A stretch of 64,000 nucleotides of DNA from Flavobacterium sp. CF136 (GTDB taxonomy: Bacteria > Bacteroidota > Bacteroidia > Flavobacteriales > Flavobacteriaceae): contig NZ_AKJZ01000040.1 in the NCBI RefSeq assembly GCF_000282055.1, forward strand, positions 124,001 through 188,000, in the 5' to 3' direction. Shown here in pieces: positions 8,712 to 17,575 of this stretch. Made by a program: the position numbers and the translations under genes. The notes below the pieces were generated by a model, which had not been told where the DNA came from, made no database searches, and worked only from the letters and a program-made list of their open reading frames with translations. Positions within the stretch are counted from its first letter, which is position 1. Every line of letters starts with the position of its first letter.

Positions 8712-10232
8712 TTAATTATTGATAAGATGATCTTTTACTTTTTGAACAAAAGGATACATTACCTGATCTTCTTTAAATTCAGGAATTATGTTTCGAATAT
8801 CGTCATACCATTTTTTGGTTACCGATGAAATTTTATCTTTTTGAGCTAAATAATCAATTGCCTGAACAATTGTAATCATTTCGATACTCAAAACTTCAAA
8901 AGCATTTTCGATTACCTTTGAGGTAATTACGGCCGCATTTGTACCCATGCTTACAATATCCTGATTGTCATTGTTGTTGGGGATACTGTGAACATACATT
9001 GGGTTTGACAACATCTGACTTTCTGCAGTTGTTGAGGTTGCTGTAAACTGAACGCCCTGCATTCCGAAATTAAATCCTAATGTTCCTAAATTGACAAATG
9101 GAGGAAGGATTTCGTTGAGTTTTGAATTTAGTAAATAATTCAATTGACGTTCTGCTAGCATCGTTAATTTGGTAATAACAATTTTAAGTTTATCCATTTC
9201 AAGCGAAATATAATCGCCATGAAAATTTCCTCCGTGATAAACGTGTTGGTTTTTTACGTCGATAATCGGATTGTCGTTTGCCGAGTTAAATTCGTCTTCC
9301 AAAATAGAAGCGACATTATTTATTGTTTCTAAAACCGGACCTAAAATTTGAGGTACACATCTTAATGAGTAATACTCCTGGACTTTTTCTTTGAAAATTT
9401 CCTCAGTGTTCTCTCCTGAATATAAATGGTCTTCTCTTTTACGGATCAAAGTGCTGTCTGAAAGATTTTGTCTCATTCTTGCAGCAATTTCCTGTTGTCC
9501 TTTATGACGTTTGGTTTGGTTTAATTCTTCAGAGAAATGATCGTCATACGCCTGTACCAATTCGTTTATTGCACAAGAACATTTTAAAGACCAATCTAAT
9601 AATTTATTGGCATGATGCACATTTACCACTCCAATTCCGGTCATTACTGAAGTTCCGTTAATCAATGCCAGGCCTTCTCTGATTTCTACCTGAATTGGTT
9701 TTAGGCCTTCGATTTCGAAAACTTCGGGAGTTGGTCTTCTGTCTCCTTTATAAAAAACTTCGCCTTCACCAATTAAAACTAAAGCTAAGTGCGACAATTG
9801 TACTAAATCCCCACTGGCACCAACGCCGCCATGTTCGAAAATCAATGGTGTAATATCTCTATTGATAAGTTCTGCCATTAAATGGATTACAGATGAGTGA
9901 ACACCTGAATTCCCCAGCGATAAGGAATTTAAACGAGCTAAAATTGCTGCTTTTGCGCAAACCGGGCTTAAAGGTTTTCCCGTTCCGGAAGAGTGGCTTC
10001 GGATTAAATTATATTGTAACTGAATTTGGTCAGATTCTTTAATTCGATATTGTGCCATTGGACCAAAGCCTGTATTTACACCATATATTACTTTGTTCCC
10101 TGAAAATTCTTTTAAGAAATTAAAACTTTCATTTATACGATTTAGCACTAAATCGCTAATTACAACTTTATTATTTCCAAAAATAATAGCTTCAAATTCG
10201 GCTAAACTTAAATATTCATTAATTGTATTCAT
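8712..10232 (-). CDS. tyrosine ammonia-lyase (HAL/PAL family) of the flexirubin pathway
   Basis: A 506-residue aromatic amino acid lyase. The Ala139-Ser140-Gly141 triad in GGVGASGDLVQLSH cyclises to the MIO cofactor. Ser79-His80 in LIRSHSSG is the substrate-selectivity position (His is found in TAL and HAL; PAL has Phe). From memory, the sequence is an orthologue of the characterised F. johnsoniae tyrosine ammonia-lyase, with the same length and near-identical blocks throughout. It would make 4-coumarate from tyrosine as the starter for the aryl polyene. It is the first gene of the minus-strand operon and is divergent from the halogenase-like gene. Histidine ammonia-lyase is the alternative, but no hutU, hutI or hutG gene is nearby. 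Confidence 0.9.
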   Translation of the reverse strand: MNTINEYLSLAEFEAIIFGNNKVVISDLVLNRINESFNFLKEFSGNKVIYGVNTGFGPMAQYRIKESDQIQLQYNLIRSHSSGTGKPLSPVCAKAAILARLNSLSLGNSGVHSSVIHLMAELINRDITPLIFEHGGVGASGDLVQLSHLALVLIGEGEVFYKGDRRPTPEVFEIEGLKPIQVEIREGLALINGTSVMTGIGVVNVHHANKLLDWSLKCSCAINELVQAYDDHFSEELNQTKRHKGQQEIAARMRQNLSDSTLIRKREDHLYSGENTEEIFKEKVQEYYSLRCVPQILGPVLETINNVASILEDEFNSANDNPIIDVKNQHVYHGGNFHGDYISLEMDKLKIVITKLTMLAERQLNYLLNSKLNEILPPFVNLGTLGFNFGMQGVQFTATSTTAESQMLSNPMYVHSIPNNNDNQDIVSMGTNAAVITSKVIENAFEVLSIEMITIVQAIDYLAQKDKISSVTKKWYDDIRNIIPEFKEDQVMYPFVQKVKDHLINN

Positions 10233-10299
10233 TAAACTGGTTTTGATTGTGCTAATTTAATTTTATTTATCAAAATAAATGTAGTTATTTTGATGAAGG

Positions 10300-10307
10300 C
10301 AAATGTA
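10300..10307 (-). promoter_or_regulatory. candidate -7 box for the pigment operon
   Basis: In the 101-bp gap between the ammonia-lyase and the divergent halogenase-like gene, the minus strand reads TACATTTG, an exact TAnnTTTG match. It lies about 68 bases before the ammonia-lyase ATG. A convincing TTG at -33 is not seen. Confidence 0.4.
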
Positions 10308-10333
10308 AGTTAATAAATAATAACATTTCTATT

Positions 10334-11596
10334 ATGACAAAGGAGTTTGTAGACGTTTTAATTATAGGTGCAGGACCTTCGGGATGTGTATCTGCATCAT
10401 ACCTTCATAAAAACAATATTAAGATAAAAGTTGTAGAAAAAACAAAGTTTCCAAGACTTGTAGTTGGCGAAAGCCTTATTCCAAGAGTTATGGATCATTT
10501 TGCGGAAGCTGAACTTTTTGAGTGTCTTGATGCTATGAATTTCGAAAAAAAACTGGGAGCACGTTTTATAAGAGGAGAAGAAATTTGCGTTTTCGACTTT
10601 AGTAAAAAATTTGGAGAAGGCTGGGATTGGACCTGGCAGGTACCCCGGGCTGATTTTGATAACACAATGGCGCAGGAAGTGATCAGAAAAGGAATTGATC
10701 TGGAATTTGAATCGGAGGTTTTGGAAGTTTCCTTTGAAGGGAAAAATTCTAAAACGATTGTAAAAGATAAAGATGGAAATTTAAAAGAAATTCATGCAAA
10801 ATTCATCATTGATTCCAGCGGGTATGGGCGTGTATTGCCAAGACTTTTAGATCTTGATACGCCATCAAAATTAGATCCTCATTCATCTATATTTACACAT
10901 GTAAAAGATATCAACAGACCGGAAGGCGAGGAGGGAACTATGATTTCTTTTGATATTTTGGAAACTGAAGTATGGTTATGGGTGATTCCTTTTTCTAATG
11001 GAAATACAAGTTTGGGAGTTGTGGGCCCAACGGATTTTATCAATTCACTTTCAGAAAATAAAGATAATGCGGAGGCTTTAAAAAATGCCATTCAGCTTTC
11101 TGATTATTATATAAAAAGATTTCAGGGAACGGAGTTTTTGTTCAATCCTGTAAAATTGGAAAATTATTCAAGAGCCGTAAAAAGAATGTACGGAGATGGG
11201 TTTGCCTTGACAGGAAACAGCTCAGAATTTTTAGATCCTGTTTTCTCATCCGGAGTTGCTTTTGCTACAGAATCAGGAATGCTGGCATCAAAATTATATC
11301 TTAAAGAGTCGCAGGGAATTGAAGTTGACTGGGAAGTTGAATTTACAGAATACATGAAACGCGGAATTGCTGTTTTTACCACTTACGTGAAAGAATGGTA
11401 CACGGGAAATTTGCAGACATTATTTTTTCATCAACCTGAAAACCCGGATGTGAAAGAAAAAATTTGCTCAGTTTTGGCAGGATATGTCTGGAATGAAGAA
11501 AATCCATTTGTCAAAAAACATGATAACGTGATTAAGAATATGGCATATCTGTTAGAAATGGAAAAGAAAGAAAAAGAAAACCCTAGTGAAAACTAG
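10334..11596 (+). CDS. FAD-dependent halogenase-like oxidoreductase
   Basis: A 420-residue flavoprotein. The dinucleotide motif GAGPSG is at residues 12-17, and the block FPRLVVGESLIP is typical of flavin-dependent halogenases. The halogenase signature WxWxIP is present as WLWVIP (residues 214-219). Lys73 in KKLGARF sits where phenol/pyrrole halogenases carry their catalytic lysine. It is divergent from the pigment operon. Inference: it may chlorinate the phenolic head group of flexirubin, or act as a related monooxygenase/reductase on the pigment. The halogenase motifs are seen; the activity and substrate are not proven. The stop codon lies inside the terminator hairpin. Confidence 0.75.
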   Translation: MTKEFVDVLIIGAGPSGCVSASYLHKNNIKIKVVEKTKFPRLVVGESLIPRVMDHFAEAELFECLDAMNFEKKLGARFIRGEEICVFDFSKKFGEGWDWTWQVPRADFDNTMAQEVIRKGIDLEFESEVLEVSFEGKNSKTIVKDKDGNLKEIHAKFIIDSSGYGRVLPRLLDLDTPSKLDPHSSIFTHVKDINRPEGEEGTMISFDILETEVWLWVIPFSNGNTSLGVVGPTDFINSLSENKDNAEALKNAIQLSDYYIKRFQGTEFLFNPVKLENYSRAVKRMYGDGFALTGNSSEFLDPVFSSGVAFATESGMLASKLYLKESQGIEVDWEVEFTEYMKRGIAVFTTYVKEWYTGNLQTLFFHQPENPDVKEKICSVLAGYVWNEENPFVKKHDNVIKNMAYLLEMEKKEKENPSEN

Positions 11597-11607
11597 GGCT
11601 TTTTTTT
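11581..11607 (+). terminator. intrinsic terminator of the halogenase-like gene
   Basis: The stem is CCCTAGT / ACTAGGG with a GAAA loop, followed by a run of eight T. The stop codon TAG is part of the right arm. Confidence 0.85.
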
Positions 11608-11613
11608 GGAATA

Positions 11614-12219
11614 TTATTTATATGCTTTTTTCACAAGTAATTTAGCCAGTGATTTTGCAGTTTTGGCATATCCTTCTCCAATTCTGGATTCATTACTAAA
11701 ATTATTTCCCCATTGATCTCCGGGAGCTTCTTCGCTTGAAATTTCCAACAAGACATTCGATTTATTAGCTGTTTCAACAAATTTCAAATTTGTGGAGACT
11801 TTAGCAGGCTGCTTCATGATTGCGGCATCCCAACCTGGATAAATCCAAACGGTTTTTACTATCAAAGTATAAGGAGTGGTTAATCCTTCCTGAAAACTAA
11901 CATCTTTTTTTTCTTTAACTAAAACAACATTTATTAATTCTAAAAACTTTGGAGTCCAGATTAATTCTTTAGAGGATTCCCATTTCTTTTTCCAGATGTT
12001 TCCGTTTCCTTTTAATTTTTCATTTAATTCGGCTGTTCTTTCTTCAACATATTGAGCTTCGGATTTTTTTTCTTTCATCATAGTAAAACTACTATAATCA
12101 AATTCTACGTTGATTTCTTTTTGGTTTTTTAAAAAATCAAAATTTCCGCTTACGACATTCATGTCCTGAGCAAATGTAAGTCCGGTAAAGAATAATAATG
12201 CAAATACTGTTTTTTTCAT
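11614..12219 (-). CDS. secreted protein of unknown function
   Basis: I do not recognise this family. Using the ATG at 12219 (rather than 12246) gives a standard signal peptide, MKKTVFALLFFTGLTFAQ, followed by a mature protein of about 180 residues. The mature part is rich in Lys/Glu with WKKKWES, a beta-type middle (TPYTLIVKTVWIYPGWD) and a C-terminus ending AKSLAKLLVKKAYK. No cysteine, metal or catalytic motif stands out. A TACATTTG-like -7 box at 12244-12251 would give a short leader. The neighbours are the pigment locus and a mutarotase-like gene, which offer no clue. Confidence 0.7.
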   Translation of the reverse strand: MKKTVFALLFFTGLTFAQDMNVVSGNFDFLKNQKEINVEFDYSSFTMMKEKKSEAQYVEERTAELNEKLKGNGNIWKKKWESSKELIWTPKFLELINVVLVKEKKDVSFQEGLTTPYTLIVKTVWIYPGWDAAIMKQPAKVSTNLKFVETANKSNVLLEISSEEAPGDQWGNNFSNESRIGEGYAKTAKSLAKLLVKKAYK

Positions 12220-12336
12220 AAAGAATAGGTTTAAGTTAAAATTCAAATGTAAGTTTTTTATTTAATTTTTAAGGATTAAATTTCATTCCGGTTTGTTTTA
12301 TTTTTTAGCCTCAAAACATAACGCTTTTTGTAATGA

Positions 12337-12678
12337 TTATTGAGGTATTTCGAAAATCTTATCCATTAAAATCCATTTTTCATTTGGTTTTGCCCAAGGC
12401 AAAGCCTGTTGAAATTTCCACATTAAAGTCTCCCATTCCTGGACTTTCGCATTATTTTCATCCATTGCCGATTTTTTCTCAAATGTAAAACCTGCATCGG
12501 CTTCAATAATCATAAACAATCTGTTTCCGGTACAATAAATATCTAAAACAGTAATTCCTGAATTTTTAATACTGTCAATTATTTCAGGCCATACGTTTTC
12601 ATGTAACTTTTTATATTCCCGAATTAAGGTTTCGTCTTCTTTTAAATCCAAAGCAAGACAGAATTTTTGTTTAATCAT
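12337..12678 (-). CDS. L-rhamnose mutarotase-like protein (RhaM/DUF718 family)
   Basis: 113 residues with the family blocks LHENVWPEI (the catalytic-site histidine region), GNRLFMIIEAD, and the C-terminal WxxxMWKFQQALPWAKPNEKWILM. RhaM proteins interconvert the anomers of L-rhamnose, and related ones act on L-fucose. The length matches the family (about 100-115). No rhamnose or fucose catabolic genes are in the window, so the physiological substrate is open. It stands alone on the minus strand. Confidence 0.75.
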   Translation of the reverse strand: MIKQKFCLALDLKEDETLIREYKKLHENVWPEIIDSIKNSGITVLDIYCTGNRLFMIIEADAGFTFEKKSAMDENNAKVQEWETLMWKFQQALPWAKPNEKWILMDKIFEIPQ

Positions 12679-12866
12679 TTTTTTGAAAATTATAGTGGAT
12701 GATTTAATAGTTCAGGTTTCTGTTTCTAAGCAGGAATTTGTAAAGAACAACAACCTGTGAGTATGAATTAAAAGTAGAAATAATTTTGTTATATAGAGAA
12801 TATTTAACGCTTAAAATTTAACTTTCATTTCCAAAAGCATATTGCACTAATCTGTAATTTTGTAAT

Positions 12867-14141
12867 ATGTACGCTTTAGTCGATTGTAATAATTTTTATG
12901 CTTCCTGTGAACGTGTTTTTCAGCCGAAATTCAACGGAAAACCTGTTGCTATATTATCTAACAATGACGGTTGTGTGATTTCCAGAAGCAATGAAGCAAA
13001 GGAAGCCGGTGTTTTAATGGGTGCGCCTGCATTTAAGATTCGGGAATTGGTAAAAGAGAAAAATGTCAAATTGTTTTCATCCAATTATCCGCTGTATGGT
13101 GATTTGAGCAATCGGGTGATGGCAATTCTGGGTCAGTTTACGCCTAATGTAGAAATTTACAGCATTGATGAAGCTTTTCTTAATTTTGATGGTTTAAACG
13201 TTTTGGATTACTATGATTACGGACTTCAGATGAAAACCAGGGTTCAAAAATGGGTAGGAATTCCTGTTTGCATTGGGTTTGCCCCAACCAAGGCATTATC
13301 AAAAGTAGCCAATAAAATTGCAAAGGAATTTCAGTACAGAACCAATGGTGTGTATGTAATTGATACGGAAGAAAAACGTATCAAAGCTTTAAAATGGACA
13401 AAAATTGAAGATGTTTGGGGTATAGGCTATCGCACTAAAAAAAAAGCTAAACTTCGAAATATTATTACAGCCCTCGATTTTACAGCACCACAGCATGAAG
13501 CCTGGATTAAGAAAGAAATGGGTGTTATTGGTCTTCGTCTGAAATGTGAATTGGAAGGCAAATCTGTTCTGGACTTAGAACCTGTTACCGAGCAAAAAAA
13601 GAGTATTGCTACAACAAGAAGTTTTCCTAAACAAATATCAGACTTTGATTTACTGCGAGAACGTATTGCTACTTTTGCAGCTGTTTGTGCCGAAAAACTA
13701 CGAAAACAAAATTCTTGCTGCCATACTATTATTGTAATGTTGGTAGTGGATAAACATTCGGTTAAGGCATCCAAATATTATTTTAATATGGCAGTAACGC
13801 TGCCTTATGCAAGTAATTCGACTTTGACTATTTCGAATGCAGCTATAGAATTACTGAAGAAATTACACAAAGGAAATGAGGGAATCAGGTTTAAAAAAGC
13901 AGGCGTTGTTGTGACCGAATTAATTGATGAGGATAAAAAGCAATTTCAATTGTTTGATGAGGAAAATCCAAAACATCTGGCTTTGATGAAAGCAATGGAT
14001 CAGCTGAACAATAAAATTGGTGATGCAAAAGTAAAGCTGGCTACACAAAACCTTAAATTGACCTGGAATATGAACCAAAATCATCTGTCGCCCAAATATA
14101 CGACCAGGTTTAATGAAATTCTCGAAATAAAATGTCTGTAA
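12867..14141 (+). CDS. umuC: Y-family DNA polymerase UmuC (Pol V catalytic subunit)
   Basis: 424 residues, the standard UmuC length. It begins MYALVDCNNFYASCERVFQP, with the first catalytic Asp and the steric-gate region. The second catalytic block is YSIDEAFLNFDG, followed by the helix-hairpin-helix region VWGIGYRTKKKAKL and the little-finger domain. Error-prone translesion synthesis is the known function. It overlaps umuD downstream by 10 bp. The gene order umuC-umuD is the reverse of the enterobacterial umuDC. A TAATTTTG box ends 4 bases before the ATG (12855-12862) and would imply a nearly leaderless message. Confidence 0.93.
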   Translation: MYALVDCNNFYASCERVFQPKFNGKPVAILSNNDGCVISRSNEAKEAGVLMGAPAFKIRELVKEKNVKLFSSNYPLYGDLSNRVMAILGQFTPNVEIYSIDEAFLNFDGLNVLDYYDYGLQMKTRVQKWVGIPVCIGFAPTKALSKVANKIAKEFQYRTNGVYVIDTEEKRIKALKWTKIEDVWGIGYRTKKKAKLRNIITALDFTAPQHEAWIKKEMGVIGLRLKCELEGKSVLDLEPVTEQKKSIATTRSFPKQISDFDLLRERIATFAAVCAEKLRKQNSCCHTIIVMLVVDKHSVKASKYYFNMAVTLPYASNSTLTISNAAIELLKKLHKGNEGIRFKKAGVVVTELIDEDKKQFQLFDEENPKHLALMKAMDQLNNKIGDAKVKLATQNLKLTWNMNQNHLSPKYTTRFNEILEIKCL

Positions 14142-14572
14142 AAAAAGAACAAAAACTCACGTTTTTTCAGCCTGATTTCGAAAGTGAAATTAAAATTCCT
14201 TTTATAAATGAAGGAGTCTCGGCAGGTTTTCCATCGCCGGCTGCAGATTTTATGGAAACCAGTATTGACCTGAATAAAGAGCTAAGCGAAAATCCTCTCG
14301 CTACTTTTTATATCCGGGTCAAAGGCAATTCTATGATTGATGCCGGTATAAATGATAAAGATGTATTGGTGGTAGACAGAAGCCTGGAACCTCAAAACAA
14401 TAAAATTGCGGTTTGTTTTATCGATGGTGAATTTACCGTAAAACGCATTCAGGTCGAAAAAGACTGTTTGTATCTTATGCCCGAAAATCCGGATTACAAA
14501 CCCATAAAAGTTACCGAAGAAAACCAATTAATTATTTGGGGAATGGTTACTTATGTCATAAAAAAAGTCTGA
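14132..14572 (+). CDS. umuD: UmuD-like S24 autoprotease
   Basis: 146 residues. The self-cleavage site is Ala31-Gly32 in VSAGFPSPA. The Ser-Lys dyad is Ser67 in KGNSMIDAG and Lys104 in FTVKRIQ. There is no N-terminal HTH, so it is UmuD rather than LexA. Self-cleavage would give the UmuD' form that activates UmuC. It overlaps umuC by 10 bp, implying translational coupling, and ends at a strong bidirectional terminator. Confidence 0.92.
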   Translation: MSVKKEQKLTFFQPDFESEIKIPFINEGVSAGFPSPAADFMETSIDLNKELSENPLATFYIRVKGNSMIDAGINDKDVLVVDRSLEPQNNKIAVCFIDGEFTVKRIQVEKDCLYLMPENPDYKPIKVTEENQLIIWGMVTYVIKKV

Positions 14573-14600
14573 AACTATATTCTTAGTTTCAGACTTTTTA
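14567..14600. terminator. bidirectional terminator between umuD and the symporter gene
   Basis: The perfect 12-bp stem AGTCTGAAACTA / TAGTTTCAGACT has a 5-base loop, a T run on the right and an A run on the left. It can therefore stop both convergent transcripts. Confidence 0.85.
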
Positions 14601-14617
14601 TTTAACTCAAAGATATT

Positions 14618-16303
14618 TTACCAGAACTTAGCGTACAAAGCAAAAATAACCAATAGTGTAATGACAATCATTACTGTAGTTTGTGGTTTTACTTTGAACA
14701 TTTCAGTGTCTAATTCAAAAGCTTTTGGATTAATTTTCGGTCCGGCAAAACTTATAGCAATCATCGCTAATGTTGTAAAGAAGAATGATAATCCCATACA
14801 AATGTGGAATGGAATTTCGAAAGTACCTTTACCGTTAGGATAAGCTGTGTACAATAATGTTTCGTTTCCGAATAACATTGGCGCATATTCGTTGAATAAA
14901 ACAGACAATACAAATCCTAAAATTACACCTACAATTGCTGCAGTTCCGGTTGTTCTTCTCCAGAACATACCAAGAATAAACATAGCAAATACTCCAGGAC
15001 TAATAAAACCTGTATACTTTTGGATGTATGTAAATCCACCAACTCCACCAATTCCTAAAAGGTCATTCCAAGTGAATAAAACAGCTAAAAGCATTGCAGC
15101 AAATACGGCAATTCTACCAATATTTACCTGTTGTCTTTCGCCAGCTTCTTTTTGAATGTATTTTTTATGAATATCTAAAGTATAAATAGTCGAAATACTA
15201 TTTACTTTACCCGCTAATGAAGCTACAATTGCAGCAGTTAATGCAGCTACAGAAAGTCCTTTTAAACCTGTTGGCAAAAACGTTAATACAGCTGAGTAAG
15301 CTCCGTCTTTTCCTCCAACTAATTGTGGTAAATGCCCGTTTTGGTATAAAACATAAGCAGCAATACCCGGCAACATTACAATTAATGGCATTAATAATTT
15401 TAAGAAACCTGCAAATAAAATACCTGTACGGGCAGTTTGTAAGTCGGCACCTAAAGCTCTTTGGGTAATGTATTGGTTACAACCCCAGTAATTTAAGTTA
15501 ATAATCCAGATACCGGCAAGGTAAGATAATAATCCAGGGAAAGTTAAATATTTATCAATCTCAAGTTGAGATGAAGTTGCAGTTGGTTTAGGGATAATCA
15601 TTTTGAAATGCTCAGGAGCTTCTCTCATTAAAACTTTAAAACCGGCAATTGCATTTTCACCTACTCCAAAATATTGTCCAACAGTTGTAAGAGCGATGTA
15701 TGAAGTTACTAAACCTCCAATAATTAAAACAGCAACCTGAATAACGTCTGTATAGGCTACAACTTTCATACCTCCTAAAGAAATAAATAAGGCAAATACG
15801 GCTAATCCTACCATGATAACGTGAAGATATTCTCCACCGGCTAAACCATTAATAGCAACAGCCCCTAAATATAAAATTGAAGTTAAGTTTACAAAAACAT
15901 ATAAAAACAACCAAAAAACTGCCATAATCAGCGCTGTCGATTCATTGTAACGTGTTTTTAAGAATTGAGGCATTGTATAAATCTTGTTTTTAAGATATAC
16001 AGGAATGAACCATACCGCTACAATAATCAATGCAATAGCAGCTATCCATTCATAAGCAGCAACAGCGATTCCTAAAAAGAAACCTTCACCACTCATTCCA
16101 ATAAATTGTTCGGCTGATATATTAGAAGCAATTAATGAAGCTCCAATAGCCCACCAAGTCAGGTTTCCTTCTGCAAGAAAATAAGCTTTGGCATCGTGTT
16201 CGTTTTTTTCGCGTTTGCGATAAATCGTATACCCATAAGTGGTAACTACGATAAAATAGATAATAAATACTGCATAATCTGCAAAAGCAAGGTTCTGGCT
16301 CAT
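14618..16303 (-). CDS. sodium/sugar symporter, SSS (SGLT) family
   Basis: 561 residues with about 14 predicted membrane helices. The block GASLIASNISAEQFIGMSGEG is the SGLT signature and is nearly the same as in the Vibrio Na+/galactose transporter vSGLT; NLNYWGCNQYITQRAL is also typical. It imports a hexose or pentose with Na+ across the inner membrane. Its substrate is ambiguous from context. Downstream of galE it could serve galactose. But its promoter region carries an AraR-like palindrome (16479-16499), and no other arabinose importer is in the window, so L-arabinose is a serious alternative. Confidence 0.88.
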   Translation of the reverse strand: MSQNLAFADYAVFIIYFIVVTTYGYTIYRKREKNEHDAKAYFLAEGNLTWWAIGASLIASNISAEQFIGMSGEGFFLGIAVAAYEWIAAIALIIVAVWFIPVYLKNKIYTMPQFLKTRYNESTALIMAVFWLFLYVFVNLTSILYLGAVAINGLAGGEYLHVIMVGLAVFALFISLGGMKVVAYTDVIQVAVLIIGGLVTSYIALTTVGQYFGVGENAIAGFKVLMREAPEHFKMIIPKPTATSSQLEIDKYLTFPGLLSYLAGIWIINLNYWGCNQYITQRALGADLQTARTGILFAGFLKLLMPLIVMLPGIAAYVLYQNGHLPQLVGGKDGAYSAVLTFLPTGLKGLSVAALTAAIVASLAGKVNSISTIYTLDIHKKYIQKEAGERQQVNIGRIAVFAAMLLAVLFTWNDLLGIGGVGGFTYIQKYTGFISPGVFAMFILGMFWRRTTGTAAIVGVILGFVLSVLFNEYAPMLFGNETLLYTAYPNGKGTFEIPFHICMGLSFFFTTLAMIAISFAGPKINPKAFELDTEMFKVKPQTTVMIVITLLVIFALYAKFW

Positions 16304-16441
16304 TTGTTAATAATGTTTGAAATTAATATAAGTGATTTTTGTTTGTTTTATTAGTTGCGAAACTAGTTAATTTAGTTTTTTTAATCCGAAAAAAATACGA
16401 TATATATTTTAATTTTGTTATTTTTTTATTAAATTGAAAAT

Positions 16442-16471
16442 CAAAAGTAAAGTAAAAATAGTTATGGACAA
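16442..16471 (-). promoter_or_regulatory. promoter of the sugar symporter
   Basis: On the minus strand: -33 TTG (16469-16471), 19 bases, then -7 TACTTTTG (16442-16449), a full match to the Bacteroidetes vegetative consensus. The message would have a leader of about 130 nt. Confidence 0.6.
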
Positions 16472-16478
16472 TAAAAAA

Positions 16479-16499
16479 CAAATGTGTTTTTTACATTTG
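16479..16499. promoter_or_regulatory. AraR-like palindrome upstream of the symporter
   Basis: CAAATGT, seven bases, ACATTTG: arms and spacing equal those of the operators before tkt and susC (CAAATGT / TAAATGT, N7, ACACTTA). It lies 8 bases upstream of the -33 element, not over the promoter, so the geometry differs from the tkt and susC sites and the call is tentative. Confidence 0.45.
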
Positions 16500-16557
16500 T
16501 AACAAAAAAGAGGATTAAATAACAAAAAAGATATAATTTCCAGTGTATTTAGACTTT

Positions 16558-17571
16558 TTACTGCCTGATTTTTTGTTCCCACTTCCAGGCACTGGCGATA
16601 GCATCTTCTAATGTTAACTCTGTTTTCCAGCCCAAAACAGTATTGGCTTTATCAGTATTGGCATAAGCTTCTGTAATATCTCCTTCTCTCCTGTCAACAA
16701 TTTTATAAGGCAATTTCTGGCCGCTTGCTTTTTCAAAAGCATGGATAACTTCAAGTACAGAGCTTCCTGTTCCTGTTCCTAGATTGAAAATCTCTAATTT
16801 CTCTGAATTTTTTTTGTTCAGTAACCTTTGCATTGCAATTACGTGTGCTTTCGCAAGATCTACAACGTGTATATAATCACGGATACAAGTTCCGTCTACA
16901 GTTGGGTAATCATTCCCGTAAACAGATAATTCTTTTCGTAATCCTACTCCTGTCTGGGTGATAAAAGGCACCAGATTTTGTGGAACTCCAAGAGGCAATT
17001 CGCCAATTTCGTTTGATGGATGTGCGCCTATAGGATTAAAATAACGCAATAAAATAGCATTCAGATTGCTGATTTTTGTAACATCAGTAATAATTTCCTC
17101 TCCGATTTGTTTGGTATTTCCATAAGGAGACATTGCCGGTTGGACAGGTGTTGATTCTGCAATTGGCATTACTTCGGCCTGGCCATAAACGGTGCAGGAA
17201 GAACTGAATATAATGTTAGCTTCAGGTTTTTCCTGTAGTTCCTGTAAAATGTATACAAGAGAACTAATATTGTTTTCATAATATAATAAAGGATTCTGAA
17301 CACTTTCACCAACTGCTTTCGAGGCAGCAAAATGAATTACTCCTGAAACATCAGGATATTTTTTAAAGAAATCCTTAACAGCAGTTTTATCTCTTAAATC
17401 TATTTGTTCAAAAAGCGGTTTTTTTCCTGTAATTTTTTCGATACCGTCCAGAACTTCAATTGAAGAATTAGAAAGATTGTCAATTACGATTACTTCGAAA
17501 TTTTCGTTTTGTAATTCTACAACGGTGTGTGAGCCTATAAAACCCAACCCACCAGTAACTACTATTTTCAT
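16558..17571 (-). CDS. galE: UDP-glucose 4-epimerase
   Basis: 337 residues, extended SDR fold. NAD-binding GGLGFIGSH is at residues 7-15, the serine region is SSSCTVYG, and the catalytic Tyr-Lys pair is in SPYGNTKQIGEE. It interconverts UDP-galactose and UDP-glucose in the Leloir pathway. It lies 4 bp after galT and is the last gene of the galM-galK-galT-galE run; the 254-bp gap that follows belongs to the symporter promoter. Confidence 0.93.
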   Translation of the reverse strand: MKIVVTGGLGFIGSHTVVELQNENFEVIVIDNLSNSSIEVLDGIEKITGKKPLFEQIDLRDKTAVKDFFKKYPDVSGVIHFAASKAVGESVQNPLLYYENNISSLVYILQELQEKPEANIIFSSSCTVYGQAEVMPIAESTPVQPAMSPYGNTKQIGEEIITDVTKISNLNAILLRYFNPIGAHPSNEIGELPLGVPQNLVPFITQTGVGLRKELSVYGNDYPTVDGTCIRDYIHVVDLAKAHVIAMQRLLNKKNSEKLEIFNLGTGTGSSVLEVIHAFEKASGQKLPYKIVDRREGDITEAYANTDKANTVLGWKTELTLEDAIASAWKWEQKIRQ

Positions 17572-17575
17572 CTGT

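Noticed and set aside
13427-13774. 115-codon open frame antisense to umuC
   Set aside because: It is fully covered by the highly conserved umuC coding sequence, and its translation resembles no protein family.
12867-14572. umuC-umuD as part of a mobile element
   Set aside because: No transposase, integrase or attachment-like repeats around it; base composition matches the neighbours.
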